Of a stretch of 64,000 nt of DNA, positions 46,553-56,184 are shown piece after piece. The notes beneath the pieces are model-generated. The model had not been told where the DNA came from. It saw only the letters and a list, made by a program, of their open reading frames with translations, and ran no database searches. The stretch lies in NCBI RefSeq assembly GCF_000092065.1, contig NC_009360.1:310001-374000 (forward strand), written 5' to 3'. Origin of the DNA: Ostreococcus lucimarinus CCE9901 (taxonomy: Eukaryota > Chlorophyta > Mamiellophyceae > Mamiellales > Bathycoccaceae). The translations under genes and the position numbers were made by a program. Every line of letters begins with the position of its first letter. Position 1 is the first letter of the stretch.

Positions 46553-47003
46553 ATGGACGCTCTCGAGCGTTTGAAGAGCGAAATGGCGAGGGGACATCGA
46601 GCCCAAAGAGAGGGACGAAAAAGCGACGCTCGACGCTCAGGCCAAGGCGCTCCTCGAGAACGCGAAGCGACTTATCGACGCACTAGGCCTGATTGCTCAC
46701 AATCATATAAGGTATAGCTCGCATCGAGCCGAAAAAGGCGGCGGCGCGGGTGCGTTCCAGGTGGACAGAACAACCGCGCTGCGCGCGAAAGACGTGCGGT
46801 ACGTGTGGGAAGTCGTGCTTCCTTACGTTCGTAGTGGCCGAACGTTGGTGGCATGGCGGACGGTGTTGAGCAAAAAGACAGAGAACGCGGACATTTCGTA
46901 CGCGGATACGAGCTCACGGGGGCGGCATTGGTTTGTTCCGACCGTCGGGTGTGACGGCGAAAGTTACGGGTTCCCACGGACAATCGGGTATGGGATGCAG
47001 TAA
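46553..47003 (+). pseudogene. Frame-disrupted small gene, or sequencing indel
   Basis: From the ATG at 46553 the frame reads MDALERLKSEMAR and then turns into Arg-rich noise with a stop near 46717. One base later in phase, a clean coding-like frame runs to 47003 (KERDEKATLDAQAKALLENA, KDVRYVWEVVLPYVRSGRTL, WFVPTVGCDGESYGFPRTIG). Dropping one G from the GGGG at 46590-46593 joins them into about 149 residues with a helical start and a conserved-looking end. I do not recognise the family. A one-base assembly error, a real pseudogene or an unrecognised splice are all possible. Confidence 0.55.
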
Positions 47004-47036
47004 AATAAAATAAAAAATAGTCGGTAAATGATGGGG

Positions 47037-47043
47037 AAAAAAA
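47037..47043 (-). terminator. RNA polymerase III T-run terminator
   Basis: Seven A residues on the plus strand (T7 on the minus strand) begin 13 nt past the tRNA 3' end, the usual Pol III stop. Confidence 0.75.
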
Positions 47044-47056
47044 GTCTACGGTGTGA

Positions 47057-47128
47057 TGCTGAATAGGAGGTTCGAACTCCTGATCGCCTCCTTACTAAAG
47101 AGGCGCCTTACCACTTGGCCAATTCAGC
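47057..47128 (-). tRNA. tRNA-Thr (anticodon AGU)
   Basis: A full cloverleaf folds on the minus strand. Acceptor GCTGAAT pairs with ATTCAGC plus a discriminator A. The D-arm (GCC AAGTGGTAA GGC) follows. The anticodon stem CCTCT/GGAGG closes a TTAGTAA loop whose central triplet is AGT, hence Thr. The T-arm is AGGAG TTCGAAC CTCCT. There is no intron and no encoded CCA, as expected for a eukaryotic nuclear gene. The internal B box lies at the TTCGAAC loop. Confidence 0.93.
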
Positions 47129-47226
47129 TCGCGGACTGATCGACCGAAATCGGCCACAGTACGAATCACTACGACCCAAATGACGCTAAACGTCCTGGAG
47201 TCGAGCCGAGCCGTGTGTTCGCGCGA

Positions 47227-47817
47227 ATGTTACAGTCCGACGTTACGGTTCGCCGCGCGGCCGCGCGACCTCGTCCCGTCCCTCGTCGTCTCGTCGCACA
47301 CGCGCGCGCGATGGCGTCCGCGTCCGCGCGCGCGTCGCACATGCGTCGAAACTCCTCCCTCCAGGACGTTCGCGCCTTCGTCAAGCACTTTCCCGAGCAT
47401 CTGAGCTGGCGCGCGCAGCGCGAGTCGTTCGCGCACGAGGCGATGCAGTACGCGCTGTGGATCCCGTTCGCGATCGGGGCGTACGCGATGCACCTGCGCA
47501 CGCTTTCGTACTTGTTCGCGACGTGGTTCGTACTGGGTGAGATGATGCTGGTGTACACGCACGAGGCGCACCGGAAAGTCCTTCGCGGACTGCGCTGGTG
47601 GCACATCGCGATCGGCATCGGCGCGGGCGTGCTGTACCGAGGCGCGCCGCTGGTGGGGACGTTCGGACGGTTCGTCGTGGATTACGTGTTTTGGGGAGTG
47701 ATAGCCATGGCGTGCGTGTTTCCGTTGGTGCCGAAGACGTTTCGCGCGGACGTGCCGGATTTGGTGTACATGTTGGGATTCTTGCGGAAACCGACGGAGG
47801 GGCGCAAGAGCGCGTAG
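47227..47817 (+). CDS. Hypothetical polytopic membrane protein, possibly organellar
   Basis: Product of 196 residues (168 if the ATG at 47311 is used). The N-terminus is Arg/Ala-rich and free of most acids, like a mitochondrial or plastid presequence. A short soluble part (SSLQDVRAFVKHFPEHLSWR) precedes three or four hydrophobic helices: ALWIPFAIGAYAMHL, LSYLFATWFVLGEMMLVY, WHIAIGIGAGVLY and VVDYVFWGVIAMACVFPLV. The tail ends basic (RKPTEGRKSA). No family recognised. It sits 98 bp from the tRNA gene on the other strand and converges with the GatA-RF1 gene. Confidence 0.7.
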   Translation: MLQSDVTVRRAAARPRPVPRRLVAHARAMASASARASHMRRNSSLQDVRAFVKHFPEHLSWRAQRESFAHEAMQYALWIPFAIGAYAMHLRTLSYLFATWFVLGEMMLVYTHEAHRKVLRGLRWWHIAIGIGAGVLYRGAPLVGTFGRFVVDYVFWGVIAMACVFPLVPKTFRADVPDLVYMLGFLRKPTEGRKSA

Positions 47818-47875
47818 ACGACGCGCCGTCGAACAATTAATTGTCTAGCCTATGAAATGTAGTACCACAATGTCG

Positions 47876-50617
47876 CTATGCGCCGGCGAGAAGCTCTTCG
47901 ACGCGCTTTCTTTTCAACTTTTCCGTGATTTCATCCAACAGAAACCCATCCATGAGTGCGTTGACGTCGGAAATCGTCCCCTCGACGCGATGGTCCTTGA
48001 CTCGACCTTGCGCGAAGTTGTACGTTCGAATCCGTTCGCTTCGATCACCCGTACCGATCAACGAGCTTCGCAGCTCGCTTCGCTCTTTCGCCATCTTCTC
48101 GCGCTCTAAGTCGTACAATCGCGCCTTGAGCACGCTGAACGCCTTGGCTTTGTTCTTGTGCTGGCTTCGCTCGTCTTGGATCACGACTTGGATCCCCGTC
48201 GGCGCGTGCGTGAGGCGAACCGCGGAGTTGGTGGTATTGACGTGCTGACCACCAGCGCCGCTGGCGCGCATGGTGTCGATGCGAACATCCTCCTCTTTGA
48301 TGTCCATCTCCACCTCTTCCGCATGCGGAAGCACCGCGATGGACGCTGTGCTCGTGTGCACTCTGCCTTGCGTCTCCGTCTCGGGCACGCGCTGCACGCG
48401 ATGGACGCCGGATTCAAACTTCAACCTCCCAAATACGCCTTTGCCTAGAATTTCAGCGCTCGCTTCTCGAACGCCCTTACCATCGGTCTCACTCACGTTC
48501 AACGTATCGAACCTCCAACCGCTCTTTCTCGCGTGTAAGGCATACATGCGGAACAGCTCGGCGGCGAAGAGCGCGGCTTCGTCGCCGCCCGCGCCGGCGC
48601 GAACCTCTAAAATCGCGCCCCGATCGTCTGCGTCGTCGTGAGGCAAGAAAAGCAGCTGCAGCGCTAGCTCTTGATCGGGTAAATCGATGTCAACGGCGCG
48701 CAGCTCCTCGCGCGCGAGCTCGGCAAGCTCTTTAGAATCACCCCCGCTCGACGCGTCTCGCACCAATTCCTCGAGAGACGCCTTTTCGGCGCGAAGCTTT
48801 TTGACGACTTCATACTGCTCCGCGATGGGTTCAATTCGGCTGAGTTCCTTGTTTGCTTCGACAACGCGATCGATATCGACGCCTTGGCGCGAGATGAGCG
48901 CGATCAATTCCTCTCGTCGCCGCAGCGCGGCTTCGCCTCTTTCCTCCAAGGCGTCCGTCGAAGACGTCGAAGACGAGTACGACCTCGTTCCGGCCATCGC
49001 GCGCTCGAGCGTCGATCCGACGCGCACGAGCCGAGCTTCTCGGAATTTTGGCGCGATCATTTGCATACCAATGGGTAAGCCGCTCGCCCTCGAGCGCCCA
49101 GCGGGCATGGACATCGCGGGTAAACCCGCGAGCGATGCGGGCACCGTCATGACGTCGGCGGCGTACGTTTGCGCCGGACTCAGTGCCTCGACGTCGGAAA
49201 GTTTTGGTGCCGTCGACACGCTGGATGGTGTGAGCAACACATCTACGCCACCGCCTTCGCCGCCGAACACGTTTGTAAAGTCGTCCGACACCAATCTTCG
49301 AACCTTTTGCGCCTTTTCAAAGTATTCCGCCGCGCGCGCGCTGCTCAGGGCAAACGCGCCGACTGTGACGCGGCGACGAACCTCGTCGCCGAAACCCAAG
49401 CTTCGCGCCTTCGCGATGGCGCTTTGAAACTCTTCAGCAAGATATTCTTCTCGCGAAAGGTCACGCGTGAGGTCACCGTAGCGCATACCGTCGTAACGTG
49501 CGAGATTACTCGACGCCTCGGCCGGGGCGAGGACGTAGTAACACGGCAACGCCGCCTCGGTGTGCGGCATGTTGACGCGCACAATTTCCGCCCCGAGCGC
49601 CTCCATCGCGCGCACCATTTCGTTCCACGCGTCATACACTTCTTGAGTCAATTCGCTCACCGCGTATTCCTCTGGAACGCCCACGCGCAAGCCCTTCAAA
49701 GATGCTGCTTTTGGCGTCGTCTCGTCGACGAATTCGAGCGCCGCCGCGTCTAAATCCTCGCACCGCGCCACCGTCGTCGCGTCCAGGGCGTCCTCGCCCT
49801 GAATCGCCGCGAGCACGACCCCAGCATCACTCACCGTCCGCGCTAAAACCCCCACCGTGTCCAACGAGCTACAATACGACACGAGACCGAACCTACTCAC
49901 CCTGCCGTACGTCGGCTTCAATCCGACCGCGCCGCAATACGCCGCGGGCAATCGCACGCTCCCCCCCGTATCGCTTCCGAGCGCGTAAAACGCCGAACCG
50001 TTCACAACCGCCGCCGCGGACCCCCCGCTCGACCCCCCGCTCGACCTTTCGCCGTCCGACGACGTCGGATTCAGCGTCGTCTGCCCCGACGTCCGCGTGT
50101 GACTCCCCATGCCGAACTCGTCCATGTTCGTCTTCCCAATCAACACCCCCCCCAGCGCGCGCAACCGCGCGATCGCCGTCGCCTCGATCGGCGATTCGTA
50201 CCCCTCCAAAATCCTCGATCCCGCGCTCGTCGTCCCGACGTTCGCGCACAGATTATCCTTCGCCGCGAACGGGACGCCGTCGAGCGCGCTCGCTCGCCGC
50301 CTCGCCTCCCCATCCGCCTCGCCTTCCGTCTCGCCCCGCTCTCGCCGCGCGTCCGACGCGCGCGCGTCCGCCAGCGCGCGTCTCGCGTGCGCGTCTCGCG
50401 ACGCGGCGCTCCCGACGAACGCGCGCGACGTGAGCGCGTCCGCGTCGACGCGACGCGCGCAGTGCGAGAGCAGGTCGACCGCGGTCAGCGCGCGCGCGTC
50501 GAGCGCGCGCGCGGCTTCGGCGACGGTGCGCGGCCACGACGCCGCGGACGTGGACGCGGTCGCGTTCGAGCGCGCGCGCGCGACGCCGCGCGCGGCGCGT
50601 CGCGCGTGGACGCGCAT
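47876..50617 (-). CDS. Fusion of GatA (Glu-tRNA(Gln) amidotransferase subunit A) and peptide chain release factor 1
   Basis: One open frame of 913 residues encodes two complete organelle translation factors. Residues about 1-540 are GatA, an amidase that supplies ammonia to convert Glu-tRNA(Gln) to Gln-tRNA(Gln): catalytic Lys in GVPFAAKDNLC, the Ser-rich GGSSGGSAAAVV, and the acyl-enzyme Ser in GSDTGGSVRLP. After a Ser/Thr linker near 545, residues about 555-913 are class I release factor RF1: the codon-recognition PxT as PET in RVQRVPETETQGRVHTS, and the hydrolytic GGQ in RASGAGGQHVNTTNSAVR, then QDERSQHKNKAKAFSVL. RF1 reads UAA and UAG. An internal Met at 541 (48997) could start a free RF1. 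An N-terminal RVHARRAARGVARAR leader suggests organelle import. Confidence 0.9.
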   Translation of the reverse strand: MRVHARRAARGVARARSNATASTSAASWPRTVAEAARALDARALTAVDLLSHCARRVDADALTSRAFVGSAASRDAHARRALADARASDARRERGETEGEADGEARRRASALDGVPFAAKDNLCANVGTTSAGSRILEGYESPIEATAIARLRALGGVLIGKTNMDEFGMGSHTRTSGQTTLNPTSSDGERSSGGSSGGSAAAVVNGSAFYALGSDTGGSVRLPAAYCGAVGLKPTYGRVSRFGLVSYCSSLDTVGVLARTVSDAGVVLAAIQGEDALDATTVARCEDLDAAALEFVDETTPKAASLKGLRVGVPEEYAVSELTQEVYDAWNEMVRAMEALGAEIVRVNMPHTEAALPCYYVLAPAEASSNLARYDGMRYGDLTRDLSREEYLAEEFQSAIAKARSLGFGDEVRRRVTVGAFALSSARAAEYFEKAQKVRRLVSDDFTNVFGGEGGGVDVLLTPSSVSTAPKLSDVEALSPAQTYAADVMTVPASLAGLPAMSMPAGRSRASGLPIGMQMIAPKFREARLVRVGSTLERAMAGTRSYSSSTSSTDALEERGEAALRRREELIALISRQGVDIDRVVEANKELSRIEPIAEQYEVVKKLRAEKASLEELVRDASSGGDSKELAELAREELRAVDIDLPDQELALQLLFLPHDDADDRGAILEVRAGAGGDEAALFAAELFRMYALHARKSGWRFDTLNVSETDGKGVREASAEILGKGVFGRLKFESGVHRVQRVPETETQGRVHTSTASIAVLPHAEEVEMDIKEEDVRIDTMRASGAGGQHVNTTNSAVRLTHAPTGIQVVIQDERSQHKNKAKAFSVLKARLYDLEREKMAKERSELRSSLIGTGDRSERIRTYNFAQGRVKDHRVEGTISDVNALMDGFLLDEITEKLKRKRVEELLAGA

Positions 50618-50651
50618 CGATCGAGCGAAGACGAGACGGTTGCGGCACACA

Positions 50652-51365
50652 ATGACGCTCGGCGTCGCGCGCGCCGCGGCGCCGTCGCGCGCGCGCGCCG
50701 CGGTCGCGCGCGGTCGTCGCGCGGTCGTCGCCGCGCGTCGTCGCTCGGCCGTCGCGCGCGCGATCGTCGCGCGTCGCGCGCGCGAGGTCGTCGAAGTCGA
50801 CGCCGAAGTCGACGGCGGGCGAACGAACGCCGCGCGAACGACCGTGGCGCTCGCGCTGACGCTCGCGCTGACGCTCGCGACGCCGCACGCGGCGCGCGCG
50901 AGGGAGTTCTTCCCGCAGTCGCCGCCCGACGACCCGATCGAGCCGTTCAGCGTGTTCGGGACGGTGGAGAAGGCGTTCAGCGTCGCGGTGCTCGACGAGA
51001 GTGGGTCGAAAATCGTGGCGAGAAAACGCGGCATGAGCGTGAAGTCGTGCGTGAACGTGGTGCCGGCGTCGAGACAGGGGCCGAGAGGACCGCCCGAGGC
51101 GCTGAGACCGTCGGCGTGCGCGGAGGCGGAGGCGCTGGGGGAGATTCGGGAGCAGCGGGACATGTTGAAGGCGTGCGCGCCGGCGTGCAAGGCGTCGTGC
51201 TCGAGGGCGATCGCGGAGTACGACGAGGGACAGAGGAAGACGACGGGATTTGGGTTAGATGCCAAGGCAAAGGAGCGAGTGTTGAAAGCGTGCGTCGTGA
51301 CGTGCGGGAAGGATTGCGAAAAGGCGGGAAAGTCGTACGATTACATCATACCGTTTCGATTTTGA
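50652..51365 (+). CDS. Putative thylakoid-lumen or secreted Cys-rich protein
   Basis: Product of 237 residues, family unknown. The first 60 residues are Arg/Ala-rich, followed by a hydrophobic stretch (TTVALALTLALTLATPHAARA) ending in an Ala-x-Ala cleavage-like site, which together resemble a bipartite lumen-targeting signal. The mature part opens REFFPQSPPDDPIEPFSVFG and carries a run of cysteines (SVKSCVN, SACAEAEAL, MLKACAPACKASCSRAI, LKACVVTCGKDCEK), probably disulfide-bonded. The ATG is 34 bp from that of GatA-RF1 on the other strand, so both must share a very short promoter or overlapping 5' ends. Confidence 0.68.
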   Translation: MTLGVARAAAPSRARAAVARGRRAVVAARRRSAVARAIVARRAREVVEVDAEVDGGRTNAARTTVALALTLALTLATPHAARAREFFPQSPPDDPIEPFSVFGTVEKAFSVAVLDESGSKIVARKRGMSVKSCVNVVPASRQGPRGPPEALRPSACAEAEALGEIREQRDMLKACAPACKASCSRAIAEYDEGQRKTTGFGLDAKAKERVLKACVVTCGKDCEKAGKSYDYIIPFRF

Positions 51366-51421
51366 TTGGCGTCGCGCGCGCGGATTCTAGAAGCGTTGTA
51401 AATCTATTAATATGCGTTGAT

Positions 51422-54345
51422 CTAAGGTTCGCGAGACGATTCGCTGGACGCTGAAAACTCCGCGAGCGCGGCAGCGTACGCCTCTTTCGCCGTCTTGGCA
51501 TCGCTCTCGTACTTGGCTTTGCGTTCTGGATCGAGCGAGGCCCACCGCTCGCCGAGCGCCTTGGCGACTTCGCCGACTTTAAAGGTTGGATTTTCCGCCT
51601 TGACTGACGCGCGTTCGTCCGCCGAGAACGCGAAAAAGGCCGTGAGCGGTTTTTTCATTCCTGGAACTTCCACCTTGGGCTTCGGCGCCTTCTTTGCCTT
51701 TGGATATTTGGCTTCCTTCTTTGCCTCTGGCTCCTTCTTCGGCTTTGGTTCCTTCGCCTTCTTCGGCTCCTTTTTCGCCTTGGTCTTTTTCGAAGCGTAT
51801 CGACCGCGCGTGCGCGGTGGGCGCTCGGCTTTTTTGCGCAACAATTCGACAGCTTCGTCGATATCGACGTTTTCGACCGCACCGACGCGCTTCAATACGG
51901 TTTTCCCGATGGATGCTCTGAGAACTTCGCCGGCGACTTCGGACGCGACGTACCAACCAAATGGGCCAATGTTGAGCGAAACGGGCGCCTGCGTCACCGG
52001 ATGCACACCAAGCACTTTGGGGTATTCAAACATCCCGATGGCTTCCGCGAGAGTGATCTTGTTGACGTCCTTGCCGATGTTTGCCACTCCGACGCGACGA
52101 GGTGCAGGCGGTTTCTTCGGTTTCTTTGCCTTCTTCCCATCCTCTGCCGGCGTCGCCGCCGCGAGCTCTTGAACGCCGAGTTGTAAATATGGGCCATAAG
52201 GACCAAGTCGGAGAGAAATTTCTTTTCCGGTCGCTGGATCAACGCCAAGCACCTTGGGATACATCACTGCGTCGGGATCTTCGACGGTGGCGACGAAATC
52301 TGGATCATCCGTGTCGCTCACGATGGCGCCTCGAATCGGATGCAACGGGTGCGTGAAGCCGCATTCAGGGTAGCGACTGCACCCAATGAATCCACCAGCT
52401 TTTGATGGCTTTAAACCAAGTCTGCCAATTTTACAGCTCGGGCATCTCCGTGCTTCGCTCACGACGTCGTCGGAATCGCTTAATTCGGCGACTTGATCCG
52501 GGTTGATGTGCACGTGGCCGTCATACGTCGCCTCGCCGAAGAGATGCTGCCCGAGCTTCTCATCGAGAGCGTCGATGACTTCGCTCACGCGCAGCTCCGA
52601 AAGCGACGATATTTTATCCCTAAACGGCGTCCACCACTCCTCGAGTAACGGTTTCCATTGTACTTGTTCGCTCGTGATGTCGTCAAGCTTGTGTTCCAAA
52701 TCCGCCGTGAAGCCGTAATCGACGTACGTCTCAAAGTAATTCGTGAGAAACGCAGAGACTAGACGACCGCGAGTCGTGGGAACGAGTGCGGCACCTTGCT
52801 TTGCGACGTACTCACGCTGCGCGAGCACCTTTAAAATCGGTGCGTACGTGCTCGGTCGCCCGATGCCTCGTTCTTCGAGCGCCTTGACGATGGAACCATC
52901 CGTGTAGCGAGGCGGCGGCGACGTTTTGTGCTCTGTCGCCTCGCACCCGAGACTCTCACCGTCAGTTTTCACAGACAAACCTTCGCCTTCACCAAGAATA
53001 GGTAACCACGCGTCGTCTGAAGGTGGCGCAGCTTCGGGTCTGGACGTTCGATACGCCGCAAGGAATCCCGGAAACTTGAGCCTGTGTCCGTTCGCCTTGA
53101 GCTTTAAGTCGTTCTCTGCGGAGGCAATTTCAGCCGCTATGCGATCGGTAAGCGCAGGTGACATTTGTGACGCCATAGTGCGCGCCCAAATCAACGCATA
53201 AAGTCTCGCTTCATCGCTGCCTGGTCCTATTTGCCGCGCAACTTGCGCGGGAAGCCGTCCAGCCTTGGTAGGTCGAATCGCTTCGTGCGCCTCTTGCGCA
53301 TTCTTTTGCTTCTTCTTAAAGTATCTGGGCGATTCAGGCACGTACTCATCACCAAAAAGCTCACCAGCGGTCGTACGCAAGCTTTCAATCGCATGTGGGG
53401 CGACGTACGTGCCATCTGTGCGCATGTACGTAATCAAACCTTCGCCCGTGCCCGCGCCCTCGTACAGTCGTTGCGCCGCCGACATCGTCCTCGACGCACC
53501 GAAACCGAGCTGCTTGTTCGCTTCCTGCTGCATCGTCGACGTCGTGAACGGTGGTCCACTCGTACGCTTGGCTTCGCTGTGCTTCACCTCCACCACCCGC
53601 AGCGTATCGCATTCTCGCACGCGCTTGGCGTACGCCTCGGCTTCGTCGTTCGAAGCGATGGTAAACTTTCCAAGCTTAGCGCCATCGACGTGCGTCAAAG
53701 CGGCGTCAAACGTAGAGCCGTCTTTTGAACTTAAACTCGCCTTCACCGTCCAATACGGCTCGCTCACGAACGCCTCCACCTCTTCCTCTCTTTCGCACAC
53801 TAATCGCAGCGCCACGCTCTGCACGCGACCCGCGGACAGGCTCACGCTCGACGGCAACTTACGCCACAGTAGCCCAGAGAGCGTGAATCCGAATAGATAA
53901 TCCAGCGCGCGTCGCGCCATGTACGCATCAACCATCGGAACGTTAATGTCCCGCGGAGAACCCACCGCGTCGAGCACCGCTGTTTTCGTAATCTCCCCAA
54001 ACGTCACGCGCTTGACGTCCAAGTCGTCGCGCAACAATTTCTTCTCCCGAAGCACCTCGAGCAAGTGCCACGAGATAGCCTCACCCTCTCGGTCTGGATC
54101 CGTCGCGAGCAGCAGCACATCCGTCTTCTTCAACGCCTCCGTGATGTCTCGCATCGCCGCCTTTTGCCTCGACGTCGACGTCCACGTCATCGCGAACGAT
54201 TCCTCCGGCCGCACGCTTCCCTGTTTATTCACCAGATCACGCACGTGCCCGTAGCTCGCCAGCACTTTCGCGTTCGCACCCAAATACTTCTCGATCGTCT
54301 TCGCCTTGGCCGGAGACTCGACGATCATGAGCGTCCGTTTCCCGT

Positions 54346-54385
<40 letters not shown>

Positions 54386-54538
54386 GCCGCTCGCGACCGC
54401 GCGCGCCGTCGCCGCCGTCTTCGTCGTCTCGCCCCATCCACCCTCGCGTCCTCCCCACGCGATCCCGCGCGTCGCGCGCGCGCCGACGCTCGCGACGAGC
54501 CGTCGCACGCCGCCCGCGCGCGCGCGCGCCGTCCACAT
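51422..54538 (-). CDS. topA: DNA topoisomerase IA (TopA type) fused to an HMG box, organelle-targeted
   Basis: Type IA topoisomerase of 1038 residues that relaxes negative supercoils, probably in plastid or mitochondrion. The Toprim domain starts LMIVESPAKAKTIEKYLG with DPDREGEAISWHLLEVL; the active-site Tyr lies in LITYMRTDGTYV. One topoisomerase zinc ribbon (CPSCKIGRLGLKPSKAG, YPECGFTHPL) is followed by TopA C-terminal repeats (RLGPYGPYLQLG). A Lys/Pro-rich linker then leads to an HMG box at about 960-1035 (KKPLTAFFAFSADERASVK, ALGERWASLDPERKAKYES). The N-terminus is Arg/Ala-rich with a Thr12 run, fitting a transit peptide. Bacterial TopA has no HMG box, so the tail may anchor the enzyme on DNA. 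Confidence 0.9.
54348..54383. repeat. GTC trinucleotide repeat x12 (Thr12 in TopA)
   Basis: Twelve tandem GTC units on the plus strand encode twelve ACG Thr codons on the minus strand, between the putative transit peptide and the Toprim domain. Such tracts are length-variable. Confidence 0.85.
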
Positions 54539-54764
54539 CGCCGCCGACGACTGCGAATTCCCAACCGACTCCGCGCGCGACGCCGCGGCGCCACTCGCGC
54601 GCATCAACCGCGCCCGCGGACGCGCGCCGCGCGCGGCGACCTCCCCGCGCGTCGCCGCCGCGCGCGGCGCCGCTCGTCCGCGCGGTGCGCGCGCGCGAAT
54701 GCGGCGAACGTCGCGACGCGCGTCGATTCGCGACTCGCCCGAACATCGCGACGCGCGCGCCGCC

Positions 54765-56114
54765 ATGTTCGACCGCGCGAGCGCGCGCGCGCGGCGCGCG
54801 AAGAAGTACGGCCAGCCCATCTACGCCGGCGCGTGGCTGGACGATCGCACCGCGCTCCTCGCCGGGGGCGGCGGGAAGAAGTCGAGCGGGATTCCGAATC
54901 GAATCTTGATCGCGTCGTGCGAGCGTGGCCCGCACGGAACGACGCTGGCGGACGCCGAGGCGTGGACGCACACGGACGAAGACGCGCCGCAGCGGCTGGC
55001 GGTGCACCCGGGGCGCGAACACGTGGTGTGCGCGTTCGGGGGGACGCTGGGGGTGTTTCGAGCGCGGCGAGGCGCGAACGACGGCGCGGACGAGGGCGCG
55101 TCGTCGTCGGGAACGAACGGGGAGGCGCGGTGGACGATCGAATCGTGCGCGAGCGCGTTGGGACTGCCGAATCGCGTGCACGTGACGCCGGATGAGCGGG
55201 AGATTAAGTGCGCGGCGTTCGACGCGGAGGGCGCGCGGTTGGCGCTGGGATTGGAGAGCGGGGAGGTAAAGATTCTAGCGTGGCCGTCGTTGGAGGTGGA
55301 GAAAGAGCTCGGGGCGCACGAGAAAGGGGCGGTGACCGATATCGCCTGGGCGCCCGACGGCGATGGGCTGTTGACGACGTCGGCGGAGAACGCGACGGCG
55401 AGTAACATCGGTCGCGGCGCCGCGGTGTGGAGCGTCGAGCGCGGCGAACGCGTGCTGACGTTGTTCGACGAGTCCATCGTGAAGAAGAGCGGGGTGCGGA
55501 ACGTGGTGTTTCGCGGCGCGGCGTACGGCCGAGGCACGAACGCGTCGACGAGCGTGGCGTGGACTGGGGTGAATCTAGACGGCGAAGGTTGGGTGGTGAA
55601 GTGGGACGTCGCCACGTGGAAAGTCATCAGCAAGGCGCGAGTGTTCAAAAGCGAGCCCATCTCCGGGTTCGCGGTGAACGCGCAGGGTACGCTCATCGCC
55701 GTCGGAAGCTCCGAAGGCGAAGTAAAAGTCGTGGACGCGCAAAAGTTTACGCTCATTAAACCGGTGAAGAAGGCGCACATGATTTTCGTCACCACCATGG
55801 CGTGGAATCCCAAAGGAAACGTCGTCCTCTCGGGCTCCGCCGACGCCAGCGCTTTGGCGACGAAGATCGAAAAGCAGTCATGGACCTTGCGTTTGGTGCT
55901 CTGGTTCACCGTGTTCGTGATGTTGATCGTCGGCTGGATAACGTTGCTGTCGACAATCTTCCCCGACCCGCTCGCGCGCGCGCTCGAAGACGGCGATTAC
56001 GCCCGCGCCGCGCAAGCCGTCGCCGACTATTTCAGCGAGACCAAGATCCCGGCCGCGACGTTAGAAACGATCGAGGACGCCGTCGCCGGCGTCTCCGCCC
56101 GCGACGAGCTTTAG
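54765..56114 (+). CDS. SEC12: SEC12/PREB-like ER membrane WD40 protein
   Basis: Type II ER protein of 449 residues and guanine-nucleotide exchange factor for SAR1 in COPII vesicle formation. The cytosolic WD40 part starts KKYGQPIYAGAWLDDRTALL with the Gly-rich LLAGGGGKKSSGIPN loop typical of SEC12/PREB (potassium-binding region). It continues through EIKCAAFDAEGARLALGLES and SAHMIF-like KAHMIFVTTMAWNPKGN. One membrane helix (WFTVFVMLIVGWITLLSTIF) precedes a short lumenal tail ending SARDEL, which resembles a KDEL-type retrieval signal. The ATG at 54765 is the first that is not preceded by Arg-rich noise. Confidence 0.85.
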   Translation: MFDRASARARRAKKYGQPIYAGAWLDDRTALLAGGGGKKSSGIPNRILIASCERGPHGTTLADAEAWTHTDEDAPQRLAVHPGREHVVCAFGGTLGVFRARRGANDGADEGASSSGTNGEARWTIESCASALGLPNRVHVTPDEREIKCAAFDAEGARLALGLESGEVKILAWPSLEVEKELGAHEKGAVTDIAWAPDGDGLLTTSAENATASNIGRGAAVWSVERGERVLTLFDESIVKKSGVRNVVFRGAAYGRGTNASTSVAWTGVNLDGEGWVVKWDVATWKVISKARVFKSEPISGFAVNAQGTLIAVGSSEGEVKVVDAQKFTLIKPVKKAHMIFVTTMAWNPKGNVVLSGSADASALATKIEKQSWTLRLVLWFTVFVMLIVGWITLLSTIFPDPLARALEDGDYARAAQAVADYFSETKIPAATLETIEDAVAGVSARDEL

Positions 56115-56184
56115 GTTCGCGCTCCTTCGTCGTCGCGTCGCGCGCTGCGATACAAATACAATCTAATCCGGTCCCGCCGTTCGT

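Noticed and set aside
46517-46600. GTGAGTGACC donor as an intron explaining the frame break near 46.6 kb
   Set aside because: No CTGAC branch point, and it would remove the well-formed MDALERLKSEM start; a single-base indel is simpler.
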